Positions 36,069 to 44,446 of a stretch of 64,000 bases of DNA are shown here, one piece after another. Under the pieces are notes generated by a model, which worked only from the letters and a program-made list of their open reading frames with translations, was not told where the DNA came from and searched no databases. The position numbers and the translations under genes were made by a program. Origin of the DNA: CAZXFA01 sp964640085 (lineage in GTDB: Bacteria; Actinomycetota; UBA4738; HRBIN12); assembly GCA_964640085.1 (NCBI GenBank), contig CAZXFA010000014.1:1-64000 (forward strand), read 5' to 3'. Each line of letters opens with the position of its first letter. The first letter of the stretch is position 1.

Positions 36069-36074
36069 TAGACT
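36069..36074 (+). promoter_or_regulatory. Candidate -10 box for tRNA-Arg
   Basis: TAGACT lies 8 nt before the first base of the tRNA, the right spacing for transcription to begin within one or two bases of it. No good -35 box is seen. Confidence 0.4.
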
Positions 36075-36082
36075 CGGCTCGA

Positions 36083-36154
<72 letters not shown>

Positions 36155-36176
36155 CGATCCCGATCCGAGGAGGCCC

Positions 36177-36590
36177 TCAGGCCGCGCGGTCGCCGGCCTC
36201 CAGCTCGAACCGTACTTCCGGGACTTGCACGATCGAGTTGTGCACCGTGCAGTGCTCGACCACCGCCAGGAACCCGGCCCGCCGCTCCTCAGGGAAGGCA
36301 TCGGGCAGGTGCACACGGAGCGTCATCTCACCCACGCGCGCGGGCCGATCCGGCGCCAACGCCCACGAGCAGTCGACGGCCAGCCCGGACTCAGGGAGCC
36401 GGTGCCGGCGGAGGTACCGGCCCGCGTAGAAGGCCACGCAGGACGCGAGCCCGGCCACGAACAGTTCGGTCGGGGTCGGCGCGGTGTCCCCGCCACCGTC
36501 GGCGACCGGCTGATCCACCTCGACCTCGTGCCCGCGGATCGCGATCACGTACCGGTCGTCGTGGTCCTGTCGAACCCGGATCGTGCCCAT
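36177..36590 (-). CDS. OsmC/Ohr-family protein
   Basis: 137-residue OsmC-fold protein. These are thiol peroxidases protecting from organic hydroperoxides, or relatives of unknown role. The two conserved cysteines are present in ASCVAFYAGR (near 54) and EHCTVHNS (near 115). The conserved PTPTELFVAGLASC stretch confirms the family. The ATG at 36590 has GGAGGATCC just upstream. Divergent from the M20 peptidase across 138 nt. Confidence 0.87.
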   Translation of the reverse strand: MGTIRVRQDHDDRYVIAIRGHEVEVDQPVADGGGDTAPTPTELFVAGLASCVAFYAGRYLRRHRLPESGLAVDCSWALAPDRPARVGEMTLRVHLPDAFPEERRAGFLAVVEHCTVHNSIVQVPEVRFELEAGDRAA

Positions 36591-36728
36591 GGATCCTCCG
36601 TCATCCTCCAGCCAGGTTCGGGGCCGAGCCCGGCGGCGGCGTGGGCCGGATGGCCCCCGCTCCACGGGCCGGATCGGGCCGAAGGACCCGGTCGGCGAGG
36701 ACGTCCGCGCGGTATCGTTCGCAGCCGG

Positions 36729-38075
36729 ATGAACGCCGAGGAGCTCCGCGCCGCGGTCGCCGACGGGATGCCTCGGACCATCGAGGACCTGTCCCGATTG
36801 ATCCGGATCCCCTCGATCGCTTTCCCCGGCTACGACCCGGCCCCGGTCCGGGCGGCCGCCGAGGCGACCGCCGAGACCCTCGAGGAGGCCGGGTTCGGTG
36901 GGGTGCGGCTGATCGAGCTCCCCGACGGCGCGGAACACCCTGCGGTCTACGGCGAGATCGCCGGGCCGGCGAGGGCGCCGACCGTCCTGCTGTACGCGCA
37001 CCACGACGTCCAACCCGAGGGACCGGTCCAGGAGTGGACCAGCCCACCGTTCGAGCCGGAGGTCCGTGATGGTCGCCTGTACGGGCGGGGGAGCGCCGAC
37101 GACAAGTGCGGGATCGCGATGCATGCGGGGGCGCTCCGGGCGTGGAGCGGGAGCCCGCCGATCACGGTCAAGGTGATCGTGGAGGGTGAGGAGGAGGCCA
37201 GCACCGCCCATCTGCCGTTCCTGATCGAGGGCAATCGGGATCTGTTGGCGTGCGACGTCGTCGGGGTCGCCGACGGTGGGAACTGGCGGACCGGCGTCCC
37301 CACGCTGGACACCAGCATGCGCGGCGTCGTGGATTGCCGGGTCACGGTCCGGGTCCTCGATCTCGCCGTCCACAGCGGTGAGTACGGGGGGGCGATCCCC
37401 GACGCGCTCTCGTCGCTGGCTCGGATCCTGGCCAGCCTGCACGACGAGCGCGGGGATGCAGCGATCCAGGGCCTGAGCCGCTCGCCCTGGGAAGGGGTCG
37501 AGGTCACCGAGGACGACCTGCGGGACCAGACGCCCATCCGTCCCGGGGTCCAGCTGATCGGCACCGGTTCGATCGCGGAGCGTCTGTGGTCGGGACCGGC
37601 CGTCTCGGTGCTGGGGATCGACGCCCCCCGCGTGCGCGAGGCCTCGAACCAGCTGGTCCCGGTGGCCACAGCCAAGGTGAGCCTCCGGATCCCGCCGGAC
37701 GAGGACCCCGTGCGGGCCCGCGACCTGCTCGCCCGCCATCTGGTCGAGCATGCCCCCTGGGGAGTCGAGGTGCAGGTCGACGGGGGCGAGGCGGGGGCAG
37801 GGATGCGGATCGGGACCGACGGTCCGGCGTTCGCGGCGATGCTGCGCGCCATGGAGCGGGCCTACGGCCGGCCGCCGGTCCAGAGCGGAAGCGGCGGCTC
37901 GATCCCGCTGATCCCCGTCCTGGCAAGGGCGTTCCCGCAGGCGGAGATCCTCGTGTACGGGGTCTCGGACGACAAGAGCCAGTACCACTCGATCGACGAG
38001 AGCGTGGATCTGGCCGACCTCGAGCGCGCCGTCCTGGCCGAGGCCCTCCTGTTCGAGGAGCTCGCCACCCCCTGA
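36729..38075 (+). CDS. M20 family metallopeptidase (dipeptidase/deacylase)
   Basis: 448-residue zinc exopeptidase of the M20/ArgE/DapE superfamily. Metal-site motifs are visible in order: AHHDVQPE (about 97-104), GSADDK (about 126-131), EGEEEAS (about 157-163) and the late YHSIDE (about 420-425). A dimerisation domain lies between about 200 and 330. The mix fits a broad dipeptidase, the usual annotation being M20/M25/M40 family. Start ATG at 36729; TATCGT at 36713-36718 lies 10 nt upstream, so the leader is only a few bases. Its substrate is not evident. Confidence 0.87.
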   Translation: MNAEELRAAVADGMPRTIEDLSRLIRIPSIAFPGYDPAPVRAAAEATAETLEEAGFGGVRLIELPDGAEHPAVYGEIAGPARAPTVLLYAHHDVQPEGPVQEWTSPPFEPEVRDGRLYGRGSADDKCGIAMHAGALRAWSGSPPITVKVIVEGEEEASTAHLPFLIEGNRDLLACDVVGVADGGNWRTGVPTLDTSMRGVVDCRVTVRVLDLAVHSGEYGGAIPDALSSLARILASLHDERGDAAIQGLSRSPWEGVEVTEDDLRDQTPIRPGVQLIGTGSIAERLWSGPAVSVLGIDAPRVREASNQLVPVATAKVSLRIPPDEDPVRARDLLARHLVEHAPWGVEVQVDGGEAGAGMRIGTDGPAFAAMLRAMERAYGRPPVQSGSGGSIPLIPVLARAFPQAEILVYGVSDDKSQYHSIDESVDLADLERAVLAEALLFEELATP

Positions 38076-38104
38076 GGCGACCGGGGCGCTGCTAGGCTCG
38101 GGCC

Positions 38105-38593
38105 ATGGACGACGCGCGTATGCCGGAACCCCCGCAGCCGCCGGCGCCGGCGGAGCAACCCGGCGGATCGGCGGACGAGGCGCCCCAAGAGTCCATCACC
38201 CAGCCCACCAAGCTCCTGCGGATCGCGAGCATGGTGCGCGAGCTCCTCGAGGAGACCCGCCAGGCCACCCTCGACGAGCCAGGACGCATCCGCCTGCGAC
38301 AGATCTACGAGCGATCCCTCGGCGAGCTCACGGATGTGGTGTCGCCGTCCCTCCGGGACGAGCTCGCGGCGCTCGCGCCGCCGATGTCCGGCGTCCCCTC
38401 CGACGCGGAGATCCGCGTCGCGCAGGCGCAGCTGGTAGGTTGGCTCGAGGGGCTGTTCCACGGGATCCAGGCCGCATTGTTCGCGCAGCAGGCGGCCGCT
38501 CGCGCCCAGTTCGAGGAGCTTCGCCGACGCGGCCTGCCTGCCGGACAGGGGCAGCCCGAGCCATCGAAGGAGCCTCGCGGGCAGTACCTATAG
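38105..38593 (+). CDS. bpa: Bacterial proteasome activator
   Basis: 162-residue protein of the Bpa family (Rv3780 of M. tuberculosis), an ATP-independent ring that opens the 20S proteasome gate and feeds it unfolded proteins. Diagnostic are the central helices (about 30-150, with VAQAQLVGWLEGLFHGIQAALFAQQ) and the C-terminal GQYL, which docks into the proteasome alpha ring. The N-terminal 30 residues are Pro/Gly-rich and disordered. TAGGCT (38093-38098) ends exactly 6 nt before the ATG, so the message is leaderless. No proteasome gene is in the window. Confidence 0.95.
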   Translation: MDDARMPEPPQPPAPAEQPGGSADEAPQESITQPTKLLRIASMVRELLEETRQATLDEPGRIRLRQIYERSLGELTDVVSPSLRDELAALAPPMSGVPSDAEIRVAQAQLVGWLEGLFHGIQAALFAQQAAARAQFEELRRRGLPAGQGQPEPSKEPRGQYL

Positions 38594-38611
38594 GCGGACC
38601 GCGGACGCCTA
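38591..38611. terminator. Inverted repeat spanning two convergent stop codons
   Basis: TAGGCG (38591-38596) and CGCCTA (38606-38611) are perfect complements around a nine-base loop containing CCGCGG. The left arm starts with the bpa stop TAG and the right arm ends with the potC2 stop, read on the other strand. It may serve as a bidirectional terminator, though no T-run is present. Confidence 0.4.
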
Positions 38612-39430
38612 CCTCGCACCCCCGCCCAGGCGCGTCTCGGCGGGGTCGCGCGCCAGGATCTGCGCGATCAGGATCGGCACGAACGTGATCGCGATCGCGA
38701 GCATCGCGACGACGTTGGTCACGGGCTTGGCGCGGGGCCGGAACAGGATCGAGAAGATGTAGATCGGGAGGGTCTGCTGCTGTCCGGCGGTGAAGGTCGT
38801 CACGATGATCTCGTCGAACGAGAGGGCGAACGCCAGGATCCCCCCGGCCAGGATCGCCGTGACGAGGTTCGGCAGCACCACGTATCGGAACGTCTGCAGG
38901 CCGGAGGCGCCCAGATCCGCAGAGGCCTCCACCATGGTCGACGACATCCTGCGGAGACGCGCGACGACGTTGTTGTAGACGATCACGATGCAGAACGTGA
39001 CGTGGCCGATCACGATCGTCCAGAAGCCGAAGCTCACGTCGGCCAGGGATAGGGTCGAGCGCAGCGCGATCCCGGTGACGATGCCCGGCAGGGCGATCGG
39101 GAGCACCACGATGAAGGCGACCAGATTCTTGCCGAAGAACCGCGCCCGGTAGACGGCCCCCGCCAGCAACCCGCCCAGCACGATCGACGAGACCGTGGCG
39201 AGACCTGCGACCGAGAGCGACAGCCGCAGCGCCTCCCACATGTCCTCGTCCTGGAAGGCGACCTCGAACCATCGCGTCGTGAACCCGGGCGGTGGGAACG
39301 TGAACGCCGCGGACTGCGTGGTGAACGCATACAGCACGATGATCAGGAGCGGGAAGTACAGGAACAGGAACACGAACCCCGTCGCCAGCCGCACCCCCCA
39401 ACCCGCGGCTGCCGATCCCGACGCGCTCAT
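38609..39430 (-). CDS. potC: Spermidine/putrescine-type ABC permease, PotC-like (operon 2)
   Basis: Second permease of the second importer, 273 residues from the ATG at 39430, which overlaps the potB2 stop (ATGA). Six membrane helices are predicted and the EAA loop is MVEASADLGASGLQ near 172. It is the last gene of the operon; its stop takes part in the inverted repeat shared with bpa. It resembles the PotC at 6421-7278 in length and layout but not closely in sequence. Confidence 0.9.
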   Translation of the reverse strand: MSASGSAAAGWGVRLATGFVFLFLYFPLLIIVLYAFTTQSAAFTFPPPGFTTRWFEVAFQDEDMWEALRLSLSVAGLATVSSIVLGGLLAGAVYRARFFGKNLVAFIVVLPIALPGIVTGIALRSTLSLADVSFGFWTIVIGHVTFCIVIVYNNVVARLRRMSSTMVEASADLGASGLQTFRYVVLPNLVTAILAGGILAFALSFDEIIVTTFTAGQQQTLPIYIFSILFRPRAKPVTNVVAMLAIAITFVPILIAQILARDPAETRLGGGAR

Positions 39431-40365
39431 AGCGCCTCGAACGCTCCCGCTCGCTTGGCGGCGCCGAGGTAGAGCATCATGACCGCCATCGCCACGAACG
39501 TGAACGCGGCAGCCAGCGGCAGATTGCCTGCCACGCCCTGCTGCACGTACACCATCTGGCCGAGGAAGAACTCGGAGGTTCCGAAGATCTGCGGCAGGAT
39601 GAAGTCGCCGAGGGTGAGCGAGAAGGTGAAGATCGAGCCGGCCACCAGCCCCGGCTTGGCCAGCGGCAGGACGATCCGCCGGAACGTCGTCCCCGGGCGT
39701 GCCCCGAGGTCGTTCGAGGCCTCGAGGAAGCTCACCGGTACCCGCTCGAGGGCGGCCTGGACGGGCAGGATCATGAACGGCAGCCACAGGTAGACGTAGA
39801 CGATGAACAGGCTGATCTTCGACTGAACCAGCGTCGGCCCCCCCACGATCGGCACGCCGAGGAGGGCCCGGACCACGCCATCCAGCCCGACCCGCTCGAG
39901 CGCCCACATGAGGAACCCCTCCCCGGCCAGGATCGAGCGCCAGGCAAGCGCCCGGACCAGATAGCTGGACCACAGGGGCATGATCACCGCGAGGTACAGG
40001 AAGGTCTTCATCCGCGGAGACGCGTAGCGGGCCATGTACGTCGCGAACGGGAACGCGAGGACCGCGCAGGCGATCGTCACCGCGGCCGCCATCCCGGCCG
40101 TCCGCAGGACGATCTCGTAGTTCGCCGGCTCGAGGAGCTCTCGGTAGGTCGAGGTGGTGAGCTCCCGGACGACCAGGCCGGTGAACTCCTCCAGCGACCA
40201 GAGGCTGTAGACGACGAGGGATCCGAGCGACCCGATGTACAGCACGCCGAGCCACAGGAGCCCGGGGAGGAGGAAGAGCACCAGCCGCACCCCGGGATGG
40301 CGGTAGAAGAACGCCCCGATGCGATGGGCCGGCGAGCTCGGGACGGCGGGCGCGGTCACGGACAC
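39427..40365 (-). CDS. potB: Spermidine/putrescine-type ABC permease, PotB-like (operon 2)
   Basis: 312-residue permease with six predicted membrane helices and the EAA loop FLEASNDLGARPGTTF (about 220-235). It starts from a GTG at 40365, with GGGGAGC upstream. It is separated from potD2 by 76 nt that contain a perfect 12-bp hairpin, unlike the tightly joined potD-potB pair of operon 1. Confidence 0.9.
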   Translation of the reverse strand: MSVTAPAVPSSPAHRIGAFFYRHPGVRLVLFLLPGLLWLGVLYIGSLGSLVVYSLWSLEEFTGLVVRELTTSTYRELLEPANYEIVLRTAGMAAAVTIACAVLAFPFATYMARYASPRMKTFLYLAVIMPLWSSYLVRALAWRSILAGEGFLMWALERVGLDGVVRALLGVPIVGGPTLVQSKISLFIVYVYLWLPFMILPVQAALERVPVSFLEASNDLGARPGTTFRRIVLPLAKPGLVAGSIFTFSLTLGDFILPQIFGTSEFFLGQMVYVQQGVAGNLPLAAAFTFVAMAVMMLYLGAAKRAGAFEAL

Positions 40366-40392
40366 AGCTGTTGCTCCCCGTTCCGGCGGAGC

Positions 40393-40420
40393 GGGATGGG
40401 ACCCGCAGGGGTCCCATCCC
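40393..40420 (-). promoter_or_regulatory. Perfect 12-bp stem, 4-nt loop between potD2 and potB2
   Basis: GGGATGGGACCC (40393-40404) and GGGTCCCATCCC (40409-40420) are exact reverse complements around GCAG. The hairpin lies 21 nt after the potD2 stop and 27 nt before the potB2 start in the direction of transcription. There is no T-run, so a 3'-end stabiliser, attenuator or processing site of the binding-protein message is more likely than a simple terminator. It is the strongest hairpin noticed in the window. Confidence 0.75.
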
Positions 40421-40441
40421 CACTGCCGCGCGGGATCCGGC

Positions 40442-41680
40442 TCAACGGCCGCCGATCACCGCGACCATGTTCGTGACCCATTCGTGGTAAGGAACGCACT
40501 CGGTCGCCGCGTCGTCGTCGAAACAGTCCGACTGCGGCGTCTTCCAGAAGTGGATCCGGTCGAAGTTGTCGATCCCGTTGATCTGGCAGCCCTCGGGCCC
40601 GAGCAGCTCGTTGCCCTCACAGGCCGCGGGGACCGCGGGGACCGAACCGAACCAGGCCGCCAGGTCGCCCTGGACCTTGGGGTTCAGCGACCATTCCATC
40701 CACTGGTAGGCGCAGTTCGGGTTCGGCGCCTGCGCGTGCATCATCGTCGTGTCGGCCCAGCCCGTCGCGCCCTCCTCGGGCACCACACTCGTGATCGGCT
40801 GCTCCTCGAAGAACGCGAGGTAGTTCACCTGGAACGGCCACGAGGAGCTCGCCACCGCCTCGCGGTTCGCGAAGTCCTCGATCTGCACGAAGGCGTCGTG
40901 CCAGTAGCGACCGACCAGCTCTCTCTGCTGGCGGAGCAGGTCGAGCGCGGCGTCGAACTGGTCGCGGTTCAGCGCGTAGGGGTCGGTGATGCCGAGCTCT
41001 GGGTTGTGCGCCATCAGGTACAGGCCCGCGTCTGCGATGTAGATCGCGCCGTCGTAGGCCTGCACCCTCCCGGCGTTGCTCTGACCGTCGGGTAGGGTCG
41101 TCTCCTCGAAGACCACGTTCCAGCTGGTCGGCGTCTCGTCCCCGAAGACCTCGGTGTTGTACATGAGGACGTTGCTGCCCCACTGGTACGGCGTGCCGTA
41201 GTGCTCCGCCGTCCCATCGCCGTCCGTGTCGACCGCGTGCCACGGCGCATCCTGGAGCCGCTCGTCCACGGTCGAGAAGCTCGGGATCAGATCCACGTTG
41301 ACCGGCTGGACCGTCCCGCCCGAGATCAGCCGCAGGCTCGCGTCACCCGAAGCCGTCACGAGGTCGAACTGGCCCGCGCCCTCCTGCATCAGAGCGACCA
41401 TCTCGTCCGAGGTGTTGGCGACCTTGACATTGACCTCGCACCCGGTGTCGCTCTCGAACTGCGTGACCCAGTCGTACGCCGGGTCCGTGGACCCGTCTTC
41501 GATGTAGCCGGCCCAGGCGATGATGTTGACCTGGCCCTCGCCCTCGCCGACCTCGCTGATGATGCCCCCATCGCCGCCGTCGCCTCCCCCGCCCCCGTCG
41601 CCGTCCCCGTCGCCGCCGCACGCCGCCGCGACGACCGCGAGGACCGACAGGAGCGCGAGGAAACGCATGAGCTTGGTCAT
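40442..41680 (-). CDS. potD: Polyamine-type ABC substrate-binding lipoprotein, Sec signal (operon 2)
   Basis: 412-residue solute-binding protein. A Sec-type signal (about 1-20) ends in the lipobox VAAAC (Cys21), followed by an extreme Gly/Asp linker. The body matches PotD/PotF-type proteins and holds six further cysteines (in DTGCEV, NPNCAY, PAACEG, PEGCQI, SDCFDD, TECVPY), enough for three disulfides, which the first PotD lacks. The ATG at 41680 overlaps the potA2 stop (ATGA). The ligand cannot be assigned. Confidence 0.9.
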   Translation of the reverse strand: MTKLMRFLALLSVLAVVAAACGGDGDGDGGGGGDGGDGGIISEVGEGEGQVNIIAWAGYIEDGSTDPAYDWVTQFESDTGCEVNVKVANTSDEMVALMQEGAGQFDLVTASGDASLRLISGGTVQPVNVDLIPSFSTVDERLQDAPWHAVDTDGDGTAEHYGTPYQWGSNVLMYNTEVFGDETPTSWNVVFEETTLPDGQSNAGRVQAYDGAIYIADAGLYLMAHNPELGITDPYALNRDQFDAALDLLRQQRELVGRYWHDAFVQIEDFANREAVASSSWPFQVNYLAFFEEQPITSVVPEEGATGWADTTMMHAQAPNPNCAYQWMEWSLNPKVQGDLAAWFGSVPAVPAACEGNELLGPEGCQINGIDNFDRIHFWKTPQSDCFDDDAATECVPYHEWVTNMVAVIGGR

Positions 41681-42831
41681 GCCTCCCCCTCCTCCGGGTC
41701 TTGCGACCCATCCGAACCGGCCTCGAGCGGCCGGTTGTTCTCCCGGCTCCAGGTGAGCCGTACCGCGCTCCCCTTCACCTGCAGCGCCTCCATCGACGAG
41801 GTGGCGAGGTTCTGCTGGAAGACCACCAGCTCCCCGCCGGCGTCGAGTTCGACGATGTACTTGGTGAGCGCACCGATGTAGACGACCTCCCGGACGTGGC
41901 CCATCGCGGTGCACTCGCCCGGACCCACCGGCGAGTCCGGTCCGTGCATCCGGATCTTCTCCGGCCGGATGGTGAACGGCTCGGAGGTCCCGGCCACCTG
42001 CCGCGCCACTTCGCCCGAGAGCACGTTGGAGGTTCCCACGAAGCCGGCCACGAAGCTGGTGGCCGGCCGCTCGTAGACGTCTGCGGGGGTCCCGACCTGC
42101 TCGATCAGGCCATGGTTGAACACGGCAAGGCGGTCGCTCATCGTGAGCGCCTCCTCCTGATCGTGGGTGACGTAGAGGAACGTCAGGCCCACCCGCTGCT
42201 GGATCTCCTTGAGCTCGATTTGCATCGCCTGTCGGAGCTTCAGGTCGAGCGCCCCGAGGGGCTCGTCCAGCAGCAGCACCTTCGGGCGGTTGACCAGCGC
42301 ACGGGCCAGGGCCACCCGCTGGCGCTGACCGCCCGAGAGCTGTGCGGGCTTGCGGTCGGTGAATCCCTCGAGCTGGACCATCGCGAGCGCCTCGGCCGTA
42401 CGCTCCTCGCGTTCCGCCCGCGCCACCTTCTTCACCTTGAGGCCGTACTCGACGTTGGCCCGCACCGACATGTGCGGGAACAGCGCGTAGTCCTGGAAGA
42501 CGGTGTTCACGTCGCGCTCGTAGGGCGGGAGGTCCGTGACGTCCCGACCGCCGAGCACGACCCGGCCGGTCGTCGGCGTTTCGAATCCGGCGATCAGTCG
42601 CAGGGAGGTCGTCTTGCCCGACCCCGAGGGCCCGAGCATCGAGAAGAACTCCCCCTCGCGCACCTCGAGGTCGATCCCGTCGACCGCGATCACCTCGCCG
42701 AAATGCTTCCGGATGCCGTCCAGCCGCACGGCATCCGGGCCCTCCGGGGCGGCCACGACGGCATGGATCCGTGCCTCCGGTTGCGCCACGTCCTCACTCC
42801 GGGTGTCGGGGGCGGTGCAGAACCGCGACAT
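41677..42831 (-). CDS. potA: Polyamine-type ABC transporter ATPase, PotA-like (operon 2)
   Basis: 384-residue ATPase with Walker A GPSGSGKTT (about 69-77), signature LSGGQRQR and Walker B VLLLDEPLGALD, an H-loop in YVTHDQEEA, and a C-terminal TOBE-like domain (about 280-375). About 35 residues precede the ABC domain; the GTG at VAQPEARI might be the true start. It lies 73 nt after pyrD on the same strand and could share its transcript. Confidence 0.92.
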   Translation of the reverse strand: MSRFCTAPDTRSEDVAQPEARIHAVVAAPEGPDAVRLDGIRKHFGEVIAVDGIDLEVREGEFFSMLGPSGSGKTTSLRLIAGFETPTTGRVVLGGRDVTDLPPYERDVNTVFQDYALFPHMSVRANVEYGLKVKKVARAEREERTAEALAMVQLEGFTDRKPAQLSGGQRQRVALARALVNRPKVLLLDEPLGALDLKLRQAMQIELKEIQQRVGLTFLYVTHDQEEALTMSDRLAVFNHGLIEQVGTPADVYERPATSFVAGFVGTSNVLSGEVARQVAGTSEPFTIRPEKIRMHGPDSPVGPGECTAMGHVREVVYIGALTKYIVELDAGGELVVFQQNLATSSMEALQVKGSAVRLTWSRENNRPLEAGSDGSQDPEEGEA

Positions 42832-42904
42832 CTTGAACGGGAATCAGGCCCGGGGCAACCCGGCGACCCGTCGAACCGGCAAGCCGCCCGTGCACCATCC
42901 CGGA

Positions 42905-43900
42905 CTACGTCGTCGAGAGATCGGTGCCAGCCCGCTCCCGCAGCGCAGCGCCGATCCCCCGCGTGAGCTCCCCCACGATCCCGGGTCCCCGATAGACCAG
43001 GCCCGTGTAGAGCTGGACCGTGGTCGCCCCCGCATCCAGGCAGGCGAGCGCGTCGGTCGTGGTCGCGACCCCGCCGCAGGCGTTGATCGTCAGTTGGCCG
43101 CCGGTCTCGGCGCGGACCTCTCTCACGATCACCGGTGTCCGGGCCGCGAGCGGTGCCCCCGACAGCCCGCCACGCCCCCGGGCGAGCCGGGGCTCGAGGA
43201 CGGTCCGCGCGTTGGAGCACGTCAGTCCCCAGGCGCCGCGCTCGGCGGCGACGCGGGCCATGGCGAGGACGCCGACCCGCTCCTCCGGGGTCTCGAACGG
43301 CGGTAGCTTCACGAACACGGGTTTGCGCGTTCGTTCCAGGAAGCCGTCGAGGATCGCCCCCACCCGCCCGACGTCGTGGGCCCACGTGGCGTTCGGCGAG
43401 CTGGCGTTCAGCTCGAACCCATCCACCAGCGGCTCGAGCAGGTCGAGCATCGTCTGGACGTCCTCGGGCTCCTCATCGGCCAGGCTCGCCAGGCGCGGCA
43501 CCGTGCGCTCGCCCCTGCGAAGGGTCCGGGCGACGACCGCCGCTCCGGGGTTCGGCAGTCCCATCGCGTTCACCAGCGCCCCGGGTGCCCGGCGCACGAT
43601 CCTCGGCTTCGGATGCCCTGCCCGCGGCCGCAGCGTGAACGACCCCCCCACCACGTACCCGAACCCCAGCCGGCCGAGCGCATCCAGGCGTCGACCGGTC
43701 TTGTCGAACCCCGCCGCCAGGCCGATCGGATTCTCGAGCTCAAGGCCGGCGACCGAGATCCGCAGGATCGGGTCCCGGACGGCCCCGCCGACCCGCTCCC
43801 AGGGGAGCGGCCACCCGAGCAGGTGGGTCGCGAGGTCGTGGGCCGCCTCGGCGGGGAGCGCGAAGAACAGGGGTCGCGCCAGGCTCCGATACAGGCCCAT
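42905..43900 (-). CDS. pyrD: Dihydroorotate dehydrogenase, class 2
   Basis: Quinone-linked membrane-associated enzyme oxidising dihydroorotate to orotate in pyrimidine synthesis. The 331 residues include an N-terminal amphipathic segment (about 1-35) for membrane contact, typical of class 2, the FMN motif GLAAGFDKTG (about 60-69) and the catalytic serine in ELNASSPN (about 162-169). ATG at 43900, divergent from pyrE with only 21 bp between the two start codons. Confidence 0.94.
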   Translation of the reverse strand: MGLYRSLARPLFFALPAEAAHDLATHLLGWPLPWERVGGAVRDPILRISVAGLELENPIGLAAGFDKTGRRLDALGRLGFGYVVGGSFTLRPRAGHPKPRIVRRAPGALVNAMGLPNPGAAVVARTLRRGERTVPRLASLADEEPEDVQTMLDLLEPLVDGFELNASSPNATWAHDVGRVGAILDGFLERTRKPVFVKLPPFETPEERVGVLAMARVAAERGAWGLTCSNARTVLEPRLARGRGGLSGAPLAARTPVIVREVRAETGGQLTINACGGVATTTDALACLDAGATTVQLYTGLVYRGPGIVGELTRGIGAALRERAGTDLSTT

Positions 43901-43908
43901 CGGGCGCC

Positions 43909-43915
43909 TATGCTA
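43909..43915. promoter_or_regulatory. Overlapping divergent -10 boxes of pyrE and pyrD
   Basis: TATGCT (43909-43914) on the plus strand lies 7 nt before the pyrE ATG. On the minus strand TAGCAT (43915-43910) lies 9 nt before the pyrD ATG. The seven bases TATGCTA thus give a TANNNT box on each strand; both messages would have leaders of only a few bases. Confidence 0.6.
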
Positions 43916-43921
43916 CGCGGG

Positions 43922-44446
43922 ATGTCCGACGACCTGGCCGCCCGGCTGCTGCAAGCCTCCGAGATCCACGGCGACTTCGTGCTGTCCTCCGGCACGCGTT
44001 CGGCCGTCTACTTCGACAAGTACAGGTTCCTCACCGATCCGTGGCTGCTCCGCGAGACTGCCCGAGCGGTCGCGGACCTGCTGCCGGATGGGGCGACCCA
44101 CCTGGCCGCGCCGGAGGGCGCGGCCACGCTCCTCGTGGCCGCGGTCTCGCTGGACACCGGGCTGCCCACGGCGGTCGTCCGAAAGGAGGCCAAAGCCTAC
44201 GGCACGAGGTCACGGGTCGAGGGCCATGCCCCACCCGACGCGCGGATGGCGCTGATCGAGGACGTCTCGACCACCGGTCACCAGGTGCACGAAGCAGCCC
44301 GCGCGCTCGAGGAGCTGGGGTGCCGGATCGCGCGCATCGTGCTCGCGATCGATCGCGGCGGCGGGTCGTACCTGCGCGTGGCCGGGTACGAGGTCGCGGC
44401 GGTCGTGGAGGTCCGACCCGACCTCGGGGAGACCGCGTCGAGCTAG
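43922..44446 (+). CDS. pyrE: Orotate phosphoribosyltransferase
   Basis: Converts orotate and PRPP to OMP. From the ATG at 43922 it has 174 residues. The PRPP-binding motif is MALIEDVSTTGHQV (about 103-116), the phosphoribosyltransferase signature. RKEAKAYGTRS (about 86-96) carries the conserved Lys. An ATG four codons upstream is possible but lies inside the -10 region. It pairs with pyrD, one pathway step earlier. Its TAG stop overlaps that of the convergent methyltransferase gene in the tetranucleotide CTAG. Confidence 0.93.
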   Translation: MSDDLAARLLQASEIHGDFVLSSGTRSAVYFDKYRFLTDPWLLRETARAVADLLPDGATHLAAPEGAATLLVAAVSLDTGLPTAVVRKEAKAYGTRSRVEGHAPPDARMALIEDVSTTGHQVHEAARALEELGCRIARIVLAIDRGGGSYLRVAGYEVAAVVEVRPDLGETASS

